From assembly GCA_964490145.1 (NCBI GenBank), contig CAZBBS010000040.1, positions 1-25,024 of the forward strand: a stretch of 25,024 nt of DNA. The letters run 5' to 3'. The stretch is from Eutrophocola sp964490145. GTDB taxonomy: Bacteria > Pseudomonadota > Gammaproteobacteria > Pseudomonadales > Pseudohongiellaceae. The notes under the pieces are model-generated. The model was not told the origin of the DNA and ran no database searches. It worked only from the letters and a program-made list of their open reading frames with translations. Made by a program: the position numbers and the translations under genes. Below are positions 14,267 to 21,637 of the stretch, one piece after another (position 1 is the first letter of the stretch; each line of letters opens with the position of its first letter).

Positions 14267-15667
14267 TCAGGTAAGGAGTAAATAGGTGGCAGCGCTGATG
14301 ATGACAACGCCAATGATATTGGTGACCACGCCTTCCCGGGCCATTAGCCTGATGGGAAAAACCCCGGAGCTGAAGACAACACCGTTGGGCGTGGTGGCTG
14401 TTGGCAGCATGAACGCACAACTGGCAGACAGGGCCGCAGGCAGCATCAACAGAATCGGGTCAATGTTGGCAGCGATGGCGGCAGCTGCCAGGAGAGGCAT
14501 CAGCAAGGCAGTAGTGGCCGTATTGCTGGTCAGTTCGGTCAGGAAGGTAACCACCAAACACAGCCCCGCGATCATCAGCAGCACCGGGAACACTGTTAAC
14601 CCCGACAGGGTTTCGCCAAGAATGGCGCTGAGTCCGGACACGGTAAAGGCGCGGGCAATGGCAAATCCCGATCCCAGCAAAATAAGAATTCCCCAGGGTA
14701 TTTTCAGGGCATCTTCCCAGACCAGCAGGCGGCCGCCTGAACCGTCGGGAATGATAAACAGGCTGATGGCTGCCAACAGGGCAATGCTGGCATCGTTGGC
14801 CCCGGGCAGGTTGAACAGGCTGCTCCAGCCACCGAAGGGGCCGGTTCGGAACATCCAGGCACAGGCGGTCAGCACGAACACCAGCAGAACCCGTTTTTCC
14901 ACGGTGGTCCATTGTCCTGCTTCCGGCAGTTCCATGGGTTCACTGGTATGCAGGTGACGGGTCATCCACAGGCCGATGATGGGCACGAATACCAGCACGA
15001 TGGGAATGCCCCACTGCATCCACTGGAAAAAGCTGATGTCGTTGCCGGTGGTATCCCGGTAGACCTGGAGGAACACCAGGTTGGCTGGTGTGCCGATGGG
15101 CGTGCCAAGGCCACCGACATTACAGGCGTAAGCCAGGCCCAGCAGCAGGGCTGGGGCCAGTTTCGGATCACGGCTGCGTTCGAGAACGGACAGGGCGACA
15201 GGCAGCAGCATGAGCGAGGTGGCGGCGTTGGATATCCACATGCTCAGCACCACGGCGGCGGCCATGAACCCAAATACCAGGTGCCTGCTGCTGCGTCCGC
15301 CAAACAGGTTCACCATGTTGATTGCCACCCGGTGATGGGTGCGGGAACTGACCATGGCAGATGAGAGCAGAAAACCACCCAGTACCAGCAAAACAGTAGG
15401 GCTGCCATAGGCTTCACCGGTTTGCGCCGGGCTAAGCACATCCAGGGTAGGGAACAGGGCCAGCGGGACCATGGCGGTAACGGGAATCGGGACGGCTTCA
15501 AAAATCCACCAGCAGGCGCACAGGGTGGTGATGGCTGCTGTCCAGCAGATCGGGTTGGTAAAGCCTGCCAGTTTCAGGGCCAGGAAGCAGCAGGTGGCCA
15601 GACCAAGACCGGCCAGTAAATAGGCCGGTCGGGTCGGGGAGTTTGTGGGAATACTGCTGGAGGTCAT
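14267..15667 (-). CDS. SLC13/DASS family anion:sodium symporter
   Basis: A 466-residue inner-membrane transporter with about eleven hydrophobic segments and the inverted-repeat signature of the divalent-anion:sodium symporter (DASS) family: ISNAATSLMLLP in the first half and LTSNTATTALLMPLL in the second, each with the SNT-type substrate/Na motif, plus GTPIGTPANLVFLQ and TTPNGVVFSSG. Typical substrates are di- and tricarboxylates or sulfate. The start ATG 15667 has AGGG five bases upstream. It lies 10 nt before the MmgE/PrpD gene, so a carboxylate taken up here may be the substrate of that enzyme; this is inference. Confidence 0.9.
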   Translation of the reverse strand: MTSSSIPTNSPTRPAYLLAGLGLATCCFLALKLAGFTNPICWTAAITTLCACWWIFEAVPIPVTAMVPLALFPTLDVLSPAQTGEAYGSPTVLLVLGGFLLSSAMVSSRTHHRVAINMVNLFGGRSSRHLVFGFMAAAVVLSMWISNAATSLMLLPVALSVLERSRDPKLAPALLLGLAYACNVGGLGTPIGTPANLVFLQVYRDTTGNDISFFQWMQWGIPIVLVFVPIIGLWMTRHLHTSEPMELPEAGQWTTVEKRVLLVFVLTACAWMFRTGPFGGWSSLFNLPGANDASIALLAAISLFIIPDGSGGRLLVWEDALKIPWGILILLGSGFAIARAFTVSGLSAILGETLSGLTVFPVLLMIAGLCLVVTFLTELTSNTATTALLMPLLAAAAIAANIDPILLMLPAALSASCAFMLPTATTPNGVVFSSGVFPIRLMAREGVVTNIIGVVIISAATYLLLT

Positions 15668-15790
15668 GTGCCCTGGTGGATGTGTCTGCTGTTATTGTTG
15701 ATCATGATCCCGCACGCCTTGCATTAAAGTGTCAGGCCCGATTTAACTACAGCTGATTGCCGGTCACAAGGCGAGGGGGTGACAGGTTTG

Positions 15791-16609
15791 TCAGGTCTCA
15801 AAAGATTCTGCAGCATCGAAGGCTGCCATCAGCTCACGGTATTTTTGCTCAACCATGGCCCGGTTGGCGGCATGGGTGGTGATATAAAAACGCTTGTGGC
15901 GAATGCCGTCGATGAGGCGCTCGGCCACATCAGCCGGACTCATGCCGTTGGCGGTATCTTCCGGCGTGTCCGGGAAAAGATTGGGGCCGCCAAGGGATCC
16001 CCGGTGCTCAGCAGAACTCAGGTAGAAATCCGAGGCCACTGCACCGGGGATCAGAACGGAAACATTGATCGGCGTTCCGGCCAGATCAAATGCCAGGGCC
16101 TCGGAAAGACCCACCAGGGCAAATTTGGAGGTGGCATAAATACCATTCTTGCGATCTCTCACCACGAGTCCTGAAATGGAGCAGGTGTTGACCACATGGC
16201 CTTCTTCTCCATTGGCCTGCATGAGCGGCAGAAAGGTTCTCAGACAATTCAGTGTGCCTCGCAGATTGACATCCATGAGCCAGTCCCAGACATCCTGCTC
16301 CACTTCCGTTATGCCGTGCCCACGAATAAACACCGCGGCATTGTTGATGAGCAGGTTAACGCTGCCAAACCGGGACGAGATGGTGTCGGCAGCCTGGTTG
16401 ACCGCATCCGGATAACGGATGTCCACCACCTGGCCCAGAACCGGGTAGCCTTCCTCCTCAAGTTCCCTGCAGGCCTTGGCCAGGGTGTCTTCACGGTTAT
16501 CGAGCAGGGCAACCTGCATGCCTTTCACTGCCAGCAGTCTGGCTGTCGCCAGCCCTATGCCTGAGGCGGCTCCTGTGATGACAGCGGTTTTATCACGGAA
16601 ATTCTGCAT
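15791..16609 (-). CDS. Short-chain dehydrogenase/reductase (SDR)
   Basis: A classical SDR of 272 residues, an NAD(P)-dependent oxidoreductase with a Rossmann fold. Visible are the dinucleotide motif TGAASGIG (13-20), Asp in LLDNRED after the second strand (which favours NAD), NNAA near residue 88, the catalytic Ser in NTCSISG, and YATSK with catalytic Tyr and Lys. The tail carries an extra FYITTHAANRAMVEQKYRELMAAF helix. Substrate unknown. It is first of a possible three-gene operon with the SLC13 transporter and the PrpD-like gene, separated from the transporter by 123 nt in which I see nothing distinctive. Confidence 0.92.
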   Translation of the reverse strand: MQNFRDKTAVITGAASGIGLATARLLAVKGMQVALLDNREDTLAKACRELEEEGYPVLGQVVDIRYPDAVNQAADTISSRFGSVNLLINNAAVFIRGHGITEVEQDVWDWLMDVNLRGTLNCLRTFLPLMQANGEEGHVVNTCSISGLVVRDRKNGIYATSKFALVGLSEALAFDLAGTPINVSVLIPGAVASDFYLSSAEHRGSLGGPNLFPDTPEDTANGMSPADVAERLIDGIRHKRFYITTHAANRAMVEQKYRELMAAFDAAESFET

Positions 16610-16855
16610 GGAAATGTACCTGTCCCGGATGAGTGGAAATCAGCATAAGCTGGCTGAAGAATAGCACGGGCGGACAAGGGAGGGCATGACAGGGAAAGTC
16701 ACTGTCTTTGTGCAAATAATCAGGAAAAGCAGGTTAACTCACGGATATCCGCAGTTGGCCAGGCCCTGGTGGGCTTCCTTTTCCGGCAATCTGGGATATA
16801 TTCGCAGCAAGAATTGACCGGTACAAACCGGCACGAACAGGGGGAAATGCATTTC

Positions 16856-17236
16856 ATGAAATCAGTACCATTGTTTCTTTTACTGGCCACATTAATATCC
16901 GCACAGGCAGCTGCCCAGGAAGGTTTCCCCCTGGATGGCACCTGGCGTGGTGAATGGGGTCAGCCGGGCGGAGAGCAGACTCTTGCCGTGGTCGTCATGA
17001 ACTGGGATGGTGAAATCATCAGTGGTCGCATCAATCCCGGACGCAATATGGTCCTGTTTCAGGACGCCACGCTGGATCCCGAAAACTGGACGGTGCGATT
17101 CACGGCAACCAGCAAAACCGGTGACCCCATCGCTTTTGAGGGCGTGCTGGAAAATATCGGCTCCTACAACAGGACCCTGTCAGGGACCTGGACAATCGCC
17201 GGTGTGGAAAACAATCTGATCCTGACCCGGGAATAA
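16856..17236 (+). CDS. Small exported beta-rich protein of unknown function
   Basis: 126 residues. The N-terminus MKSVPLFLLLATLISAQAAAQ is a clear Sec signal peptide with AxA cleavage before EGFPLDG. The mature part (about 105 residues) is strand-rich, starting DGTWRGEWG and ending SGTWTIAGVENNLILTRE, so a small beta-sandwich or barrel is likely. I do not recognise a family. The start is ATG 16856, or 16847 adding three residues; AGGGGA lies just before them. It is the first of four exported proteins in a row on the plus strand and is divergent from the SDR gene across about 245 nt that must hold both promoters. Confidence 0.8.
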   Translation: MKSVPLFLLLATLISAQAAAQEGFPLDGTWRGEWGQPGGEQTLAVVVMNWDGEIISGRINPGRNMVLFQDATLDPENWTVRFTATSKTGDPIAFEGVLENIGSYNRTLSGTWTIAGVENNLILTRE

Positions 17237-17275
17237 AACAAGATGCAAGAATCAAGAGACAAGAGGCAAGGTGTG

Positions 17276-18115
17276 ATGGATTCAAGGTGCAGGATTTTTT
17301 CCGGGCTCATGGCTGCTTTACTGCTTGTTGGTTGTGGTGATTCAGGTGCGCCAGCCGACAACATGGCCGGAGAATCGCAGGCTGCTCCCGCGGCAACAGT
17401 TCGTGAGACTCCCCGCTATGATGACGGGGTGGTGCGTTTTGACCGGACACCCGGTGAACTGGGATACTGGAGTAATCCATCCAGGCATTCTTTAGTGGAA
17501 GACGGGGTTGATGTCGCGATGGATGACAAGGGCTTGCTGGCCAATATCAACGATGCCGACCAGGTGGCACCGTTCATGCCCTGGGCACTTGGACTCTACA
17601 AATACCGACAGGCCAATGGCCTGGCAGATGATCCGGTGAATGCCTGCATTTCACCCGCTGGTCCCCGGCACCTGCATTATGAAGGCGGCTTTCGGATCAT
17701 CCAGGATCGCAACTTTGATCGCATCTACATCATGTTTGGTGGCGGCAACCGTGGCTGGCGACTGATCAACATGGATGGCAGGGCAGCACCGGATCCCGAG
17801 GAAGTGGTCGGCACCTACTATGGTCATTCCACCGGACACTGGGAGGGTGACACGCTCGTGGTGCAGTCCAGTGGTTTCAATGACCGGTTCTGGTTCTCCA
17901 ATGGCGGCCTGCCCCATACGCCTGCACTGACTCTGGTCGAGCGTTTCAGCCGCCCGGATTACGACACGCTTGAGTATGAAGTAGAAATTACCGATCCGAG
18001 AACCTATACCCGCCCGTGGATGGCTTCCTGGACACTGGATTGGGTGGATGGTGAGATCAGGGAAACATTCTGTGAACAGATCGAACCCATCGATCAGTAC
18101 ACCGGCAACAGATAA
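17276..18115 (+). CDS. Exported lipoprotein, paralogue A of the cluster
   Basis: 279 residues from ATG 17276, chosen for the purine-rich AAGAGGCAAGG before it and because the lipoprotein signal then begins properly (SGLMAALLLVGCGDSG, Cys near residue 20). The body contains a block repeated in the protein at 18632-19438: a DGR-centred strand, GHSTGHWEGDTLVVQSSGF, GLPHTPALTLVERFSRPD, YEVEITDPRTYTRPW. Similar proteins with GxWExDTLVVE...ERFxR...DPxxYTxPW are widespread in Acidobacteria and Proteobacteria and have no assigned role as far as I know. It sits between two other exported-protein genes; no metal-binding or catalytic set is evident. Confidence 0.8.
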   Translation: MDSRCRIFSGLMAALLLVGCGDSGAPADNMAGESQAAPAATVRETPRYDDGVVRFDRTPGELGYWSNPSRHSLVEDGVDVAMDDKGLLANINDADQVAPFMPWALGLYKYRQANGLADDPVNACISPAGPRHLHYEGGFRIIQDRNFDRIYIMFGGGNRGWRLINMDGRAAPDPEEVVGTYYGHSTGHWEGDTLVVQSSGFNDRFWFSNGGLPHTPALTLVERFSRPDYDTLEYEVEITDPRTYTRPWMASWTLDWVDGEIRETFCEQIEPIDQYTGNR

Positions 18116-18169
18116 CTTAAAGTCAACAAAATTGAAAGTCACACGCCCTGACAGGCGAGGAGAGACACC

Positions 18170-18592
18170 ATGAAGCAGTCAAAATTACAGTTGTTGCTGG
18201 CCGGCCTGGCCTTTGTGGCCGCCAGTTTCCAGGTTCATGCACATCATTCTTTTGCTGCGCAGTACGATTCCACCAAGCAGGTGACCCTGCAGGGCTTTGT
18301 TACCAAGGTAGAGTGGTACAACCCCCATGTCTATTTCTATATTGACGTGGAAAATCCCGAGACCGGGGACATCGAGAACTGGGGTGTGGAAATGGGTCCC
18401 CCGCACATGCTGCAAAACCGTGGCTGGAAGCGCAATGACATGCAGATCGGTGATGAGCTGCTGGTGGAGGCCACTCGTGCCCGTGATGGCAGCACCACAG
18501 CCAATGCCCGTTCGGTAAAACTGGTTGCCCAGGACAAGATTCTTGGTGCGGCCTCCAGTGAAGACCAGACCCTGACCGGTAGTGGCAATTAA
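18170..18592 (+). CDS. DUF6152-type exported protein
   Basis: 140 residues with a signal peptide (LQLLLAGLAFVAASFQVHA) cleaved before HHSFAAQYD. The mature N-terminus HHSFAA, then QVTLQGFVTKVEWYNPHVYFYIDVENP, WGVEMGPPHMLQNRGWKRNDMQIGDELLVEATRARDGS and ANARSVKLV match the DUF6152 family of periplasmic proteins, which look like small OB-type barrels. The exposed His-His start could bind metal, but this is a guess. ATG 18170 follows GAGGAGAGACACC, a strong ribosome-binding site. It lies between two paralogous exported proteins, an arrangement that suggests a shared envelope function. Confidence 0.85.
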   Translation: MKQSKLQLLLAGLAFVAASFQVHAHHSFAAQYDSTKQVTLQGFVTKVEWYNPHVYFYIDVENPETGDIENWGVEMGPPHMLQNRGWKRNDMQIGDELLVEATRARDGSTTANARSVKLVAQDKILGAASSEDQTLTGSGN

Positions 18593-18631
18593 GAAAACAG
18601 GATTAGAGAAAGGTTGGTTGAGGCGAGGGCT

Positions 18632-19438
18632 ATGTTGAATAAATTTTCCGGATTGAAACGTAAAGTACTTTCTGCAGCACTGGCTTCCTGTCTGCTGCAA
18701 CCTGCCTCCATGTTTGCCCAGATGGATCCGCCGGAAGTTGATCCCATGCCGGTGCCGCGTAATGAATTCGGTCATCCCAGCTTTGCAGGGACGCCGGAAC
18801 GGGTGGGCAACTGGCAGGGACTGCTGGGCTCCCTGGCCAACCGGGGAGACCGTCGGCCTTTCAATATTGAAGAATCCCTGATGTATGAAGACGTTCCTTT
18901 TCAGCCCTGGGCAGCAGAACTGCACGCTGAACGCATTGCCAAGGGCGGCGCCTATGACCCGCACACCCGCTGTAAACCTTCCGGCGGTGCCCGGATGTTT
19001 CATACGCCATACGGAATGGAATTTCTTGATCTTGGCTCAGAAGTCATCATCGTGAATGTGGGGGCTCCCCATTCCTGGCGCCGTATCTGGGTGGATGGCC
19101 GGGACTTTCCGGCTGACATCGAACCGGGCTGGTATGGCTACTCCATCGGTCACTGGGAAGATGACACCCTGGTGGTTGAAACCAAAGGCTTCAATACCGG
19201 TTTCTGGATCAGCCGCGGCGGCTATCCCCATACCGAACAGCTCACCACCATCGAAAAATTCTCTCGTCCCGACTGGGGACGCCTGCGCTATGAGATCACC
19301 ATCGATGATCCGGGTGCATACACCAAACCCTGGACCGGAGGCTGGTACATGACCTGGGGTGACGGGGTCGAGCCTTTTGATTATCTCTGTCAGGAAAACA
19401 ACCGTGATCCAGAAAGAATGCTCGGAATCGACCGTTAG
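18632..19438 (+). CDS. Exported protein, paralogue B of the cluster
   Basis: 268 residues from ATG 18632 (GAGGCGAGGG just upstream); a TTG at 18614 would add six residues. The signal sequence LKRKVLSAALASCLLQPASMFAQ can be read as Sec type I (cleavage after MFA) or as a lipoprotein (LASC). The body parallels the protein at 17276-18115: SWRRIWVDGRDFPADIEPGWYGYSIGHWEDDTLVVE, GYPHTEQLTTIEKFSRPDW, YEITIDDPGAYTKPW. The DGR, GHWExDTLVV, PHT, FSRPD and DP-xxYTxPW blocks appear in the same order, so the two are paralogues. Function unknown. A strong hairpin terminator follows 56 nt after the stop. Confidence 0.8.
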   Translation: MLNKFSGLKRKVLSAALASCLLQPASMFAQMDPPEVDPMPVPRNEFGHPSFAGTPERVGNWQGLLGSLANRGDRRPFNIEESLMYEDVPFQPWAAELHAERIAKGGAYDPHTRCKPSGGARMFHTPYGMEFLDLGSEVIIVNVGAPHSWRRIWVDGRDFPADIEPGWYGYSIGHWEDDTLVVETKGFNTGFWISRGGYPHTEQLTTIEKFSRPDWGRLRYEITIDDPGAYTKPWTGGWYMTWGDGVEPFDYLCQENNRDPERMLGIDR

Positions 19439-19494
19439 AATCTGCCGGTTTATTCATTGTCAGCATCAGCTACTGCGCTCACCATCTCTGCGTT

Positions 19495-19554
19495 AAAAAA
19501 TTTTCCAAACCGGTCACTTGGTTCACCAAGCTCCCGGTTCTGAAAAATTTTTTT
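19495..19554. terminator. Long hairpin, bidirectional intrinsic terminator
   Basis: AAAAAATTTT-CC-A-AACCGG (19495-19513) pairs with CCGGTT-CTG-AAAAATTTTTTT (19534-19554). Inside is a second stem, CTTGG-TTCA-CCAAG (19517-19530). It ends in seven T on the plus strand and six T on the minus strand. It closes the exported-protein cluster. Confidence 0.8.
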
Positions 19555-19601
19555 GCCTTGATATGCTTTCGCTCGCTACGCTGCCTGCGCGATGTATTTT
19601 G

Positions 19602-19618
19602 GGCGAACGTTGTTCGCC
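19602..19618. repeat. Small perfect stem-loop GGCGAAC-GTT-GTTCGCC
   Basis: A 7-bp perfect stem with a 3-nt loop, five bases before the large inverted repeat at 19623. It is probably part of the same non-coding repeat island. Confidence 0.7.
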
Positions 19619-19622
19619 AATT

Positions 19623-19697
19623 GGCGGATATCGCTGCGCTCTTACGCCCTACAGGATTGACGTCTTCGTAGGGCGTAAGAGCGCAGCGATATCCGCC
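19623..19697. repeat. Perfect 30-bp inverted repeat with 15-nt loop
   Basis: Left arm 19623-19652 begins GGCGGATATCGCTGCGCTC and ends CGCCCTAC; right arm 19668-19697 is its exact reverse complement. Each arm has the GTAGGGCG...AGCGCAGCG...CCGCC wording of palindromic dispersed repeats common in beta- and gammaproteobacteria. There is no T-run, so it is more likely a mobile/REP-like palindrome than a terminator. It lies between the convergent exported-protein cluster and ogt. Confidence 0.85.
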
Positions 19698-19722
19698 GAA
19701 TAACGTTTTAAAGTGCTGCAAT

Positions 19723-20187
19723 TCAGATCAGCAGGCTGCCTTCCAGCTTTAGCAATATTTCTTTTCTTTCCAGTCCGCCGGCATAACCGGTGAGAGTGCC
19801 GTTGGCACCGATGACGCGATGGCAGGGGATGACGATGGCGATGTTGTTTCTGCCGTTAGCAGCACCCACTGCGCGTACGGCCTTGGGCTTGCCGATAGCG
19901 TTGGCGATATCGCTGTAGCTGCAGATCTGGCCGAATGGTATTTCCTGCAAGGCTTGCCAAACAGATTGCTGGAACGCTGTGCCAGCCTGTTTCAGGGGCA
20001 GGGTAAAGGTCTGGCGGTTACCGGCAAAATATTCCTCGAGCTGTTCACGGGCAGCCTGTGTCAAACGATTGCCGCTGGATGGGCCTGCCCGGACGGTAAA
20101 CTCTATCTGTTGGACATAATCATCATCAGCAACGATTTCCAGGATGCCGGCCGGTGTGTCGAGGTATTCACGGGCTAATGGGTTCAT
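19723..20187 (-). CDS. ogt: Methylated-DNA-[protein]-cysteine S-methyltransferase
   Basis: Suicide repair enzyme that takes methyl groups from O6-methylguanine (and O4-methylthymine) onto its own cysteine. 154 residues, usual for the family. The active-site motif IPCHRVIG is present, preceded by the helix-turn-helix region GTAFQQSVWQALQEIPFGQICSYSDIANAIGKPKAVRAVGAANGRN. The start is ATG 20187, which overlaps the TGA of the upstream ada-alkA gene (ATGA), so the two are translationally coupled; the longer open frame to 20346 only shadows ada-alkA. It lacks the Ada N-terminal domain, which is carried by the neighbour. Confidence 0.95.
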   Translation of the reverse strand: MNPLAREYLDTPAGILEIVADDDYVQQIEFTVRAGPSSGNRLTQAAREQLEEYFAGNRQTFTLPLKQAGTAFQQSVWQALQEIPFGQICSYSDIANAIGKPKAVRAVGAANGRNNIAIVIPCHRVIGANGTLTGYAGGLERKEILLKLEGSLLI

Positions 20188-21533
20188 GCCATGCTCCAGA
20201 GTTGTAATGTCAGGTAGCTGCGCCAGGGTGCTGCGCGATCCTGGGTCATTGGAAGTTTGTCCACCTGGCGTTTCACGACCAGGTCGTTGGCCAGAAAAAC
20301 ATCGGAGTCGCTCATGCCACGCATGCGGATGTAATCCACAGTCCATTGACCTATACCTTTCAAATTCAGCAGGCCAGCCGTATCCGGTTTGTCAGGCCTG
20401 CTCATGATTCCGGCATAGGCTCTGAGCGTGTCCTTGCGTGTTGCGGGCATACCCAGGAAGGCTAGGTTGGAGCGGGCAACTTTTGCCGGGGACGGAAAAA
20501 CATATGCACCGCCTGGCTGTTTGCCGAGATGTTCTACGAGCCTGCTGACCTGGTTGACGGCAGCAGTCACTGACACTTGCTGGCCGCAGATAGCGCGGCA
20601 ACCGGCTTCAAACTGAGACCAGATGCCGGGTAAACGGATGCCGAGCAACTGATCCTTATAATGAATACCGGCATCATGCAGACTGTCAGCGATACCCTGC
20701 GGGTCGGCATCAAGGTCAAGTACACGACGAATGCTGCCAAGCAGGGGTTTGAGTTTTTGCAGGTCGGTGATATCGATCGTCACATCAAAACAATGACGTT
20801 CAGGACAGTGCTGTGCGGTGAAATGTCCGCGGGCGCCGTCCAGCTCAAATGAGCGGACAAACGTATTGTCTGTATAGGTCTCAAGCAGTGGAATGGCGCG
20901 ACGTGCGAGGAAGTCTCTCACGTATGTCCAGTTATAGGGGGGGCGGTAGGCCAGACGCAAGCGGATGTCGGCAGGTTTTTCTGTCCGCTGGCGTCTGAGC
21001 TGCAACGGGCTCAGATCAAGGCGCTTGCGGAATTGCAGCTGCAAGGCGCGGGCACTGTTGAAGCCTGAAGCATGGGCAACCGCTGTTACCCGCAGGTTGC
21101 AGTCCTGGAGTAATTGCTTGGCAAATAACAGTCTTTGACATAGCTGATACTGTTTGGGTGACATGCCAAGATGGGTATCAAACAGGGCGCGTAAATGCCG
21201 TTCGCCAATGCCAAGGCGTTCTGTCAAGGCACCGAGTGGCTGTGCGGGCTGTTCTGCGATAAGTCGTGCTGCCCGTTGAACGGTGGTTTGCGTGCCCAGC
21301 CAGGCCCAGGACTGTGGTGCACTGTCAGGGCGGCAGCGAATACAGGGACGGTAGCCTGCCTGCAGAGCCGATTCGGCACTTTGCAGATATTCCACATTTT
21401 GTTCGGCGGGCAACCTTGCCGGGCAGATCGGGCGACAAAAAATACCGGTGGTTTTGACACCGACAAAAAATTTGCCGTCGAAACGGATGTCACGACTCAG
21501 GCGGGCCTTGTGAAATTCGTTGGTAGTCAACAT
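20184..21533 (-). CDS. Ada regulatory domain - AraC HTH - AlkA glycosylase fusion
   Basis: A 449-residue fusion that senses and repairs alkylation damage. Residues about 1-75 are the Ada zinc domain: the methyl-accepting Cys lies in TTGIFCRPICPAR and two more ligands in CIRCRPD. An AraC-type helix-turn-helix follows (about 80-190; GIGERHLRALFDTHLGMSPKQYQ, VTAVAHASGFNSARALQLQFRK). The AlkA part (about 200-449) has the N-terminal domain, then the HhH-GPD glycosylase core with LNLKGIGQWTVDYIRMRGMSDSDVFLANDLVV, including the catalytic Asp. ATG 21533 is preferred over an in-frame TTG at 21563. TACAAT (minus, 21545-21540) is a possible -10 very near the ATG. Ogt overlaps it by 4 nt, so the pair forms a compact adaptive-response operon. 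Confidence 0.93.
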   Translation of the reverse strand: MLTTNEFHKARLSRDIRFDGKFFVGVKTTGIFCRPICPARLPAEQNVEYLQSAESALQAGYRPCIRCRPDSAPQSWAWLGTQTTVQRAARLIAEQPAQPLGALTERLGIGERHLRALFDTHLGMSPKQYQLCQRLLFAKQLLQDCNLRVTAVAHASGFNSARALQLQFRKRLDLSPLQLRRQRTEKPADIRLRLAYRPPYNWTYVRDFLARRAIPLLETYTDNTFVRSFELDGARGHFTAQHCPERHCFDVTIDITDLQKLKPLLGSIRRVLDLDADPQGIADSLHDAGIHYKDQLLGIRLPGIWSQFEAGCRAICGQQVSVTAAVNQVSRLVEHLGKQPGGAYVFPSPAKVARSNLAFLGMPATRKDTLRAYAGIMSRPDKPDTAGLLNLKGIGQWTVDYIRMRGMSDSDVFLANDLVVKRQVDKLPMTQDRAAPWRSYLTLQLWSMA

Positions 21534-21637
21534 GCCGCCATTGTAGCGCTGCCTGATTTTCAAAAGCGAAAAAAACGGCAGTGGATTCCCGGAAGCCCTA
21601 AAGGCAGTCCCGGGATTGTCAGTTATTAAGTGGCAGG

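Noticed and set aside
17240..17275. CAAG-rich purine tract as a mobile or regulatory repeat
   Set aside because: Low complexity, and best explained as the ribosome-binding region of the gene at 17276.
19479..19721. Short ORFs on both strands around the large inverted repeat
   Set aside because: They consist of palindromic repeat sequence and A/T hairpins, with no ribosome-binding site or coding signature.
20188..20346. Longer Ogt with 53 extra N-terminal residues
   Set aside because: The extension is out of frame within ada-alkA and has no family similarity; the ATGA overlap start at 20187 gives the usual length.
21569..21615. Intrinsic terminator behind the transglutaminase-like gene
   Set aside because: A TCCCGG...CCGGGA stem is present on the minus strand, but 11 nt separate it from the T-run and the loop is large, so I do not call it.
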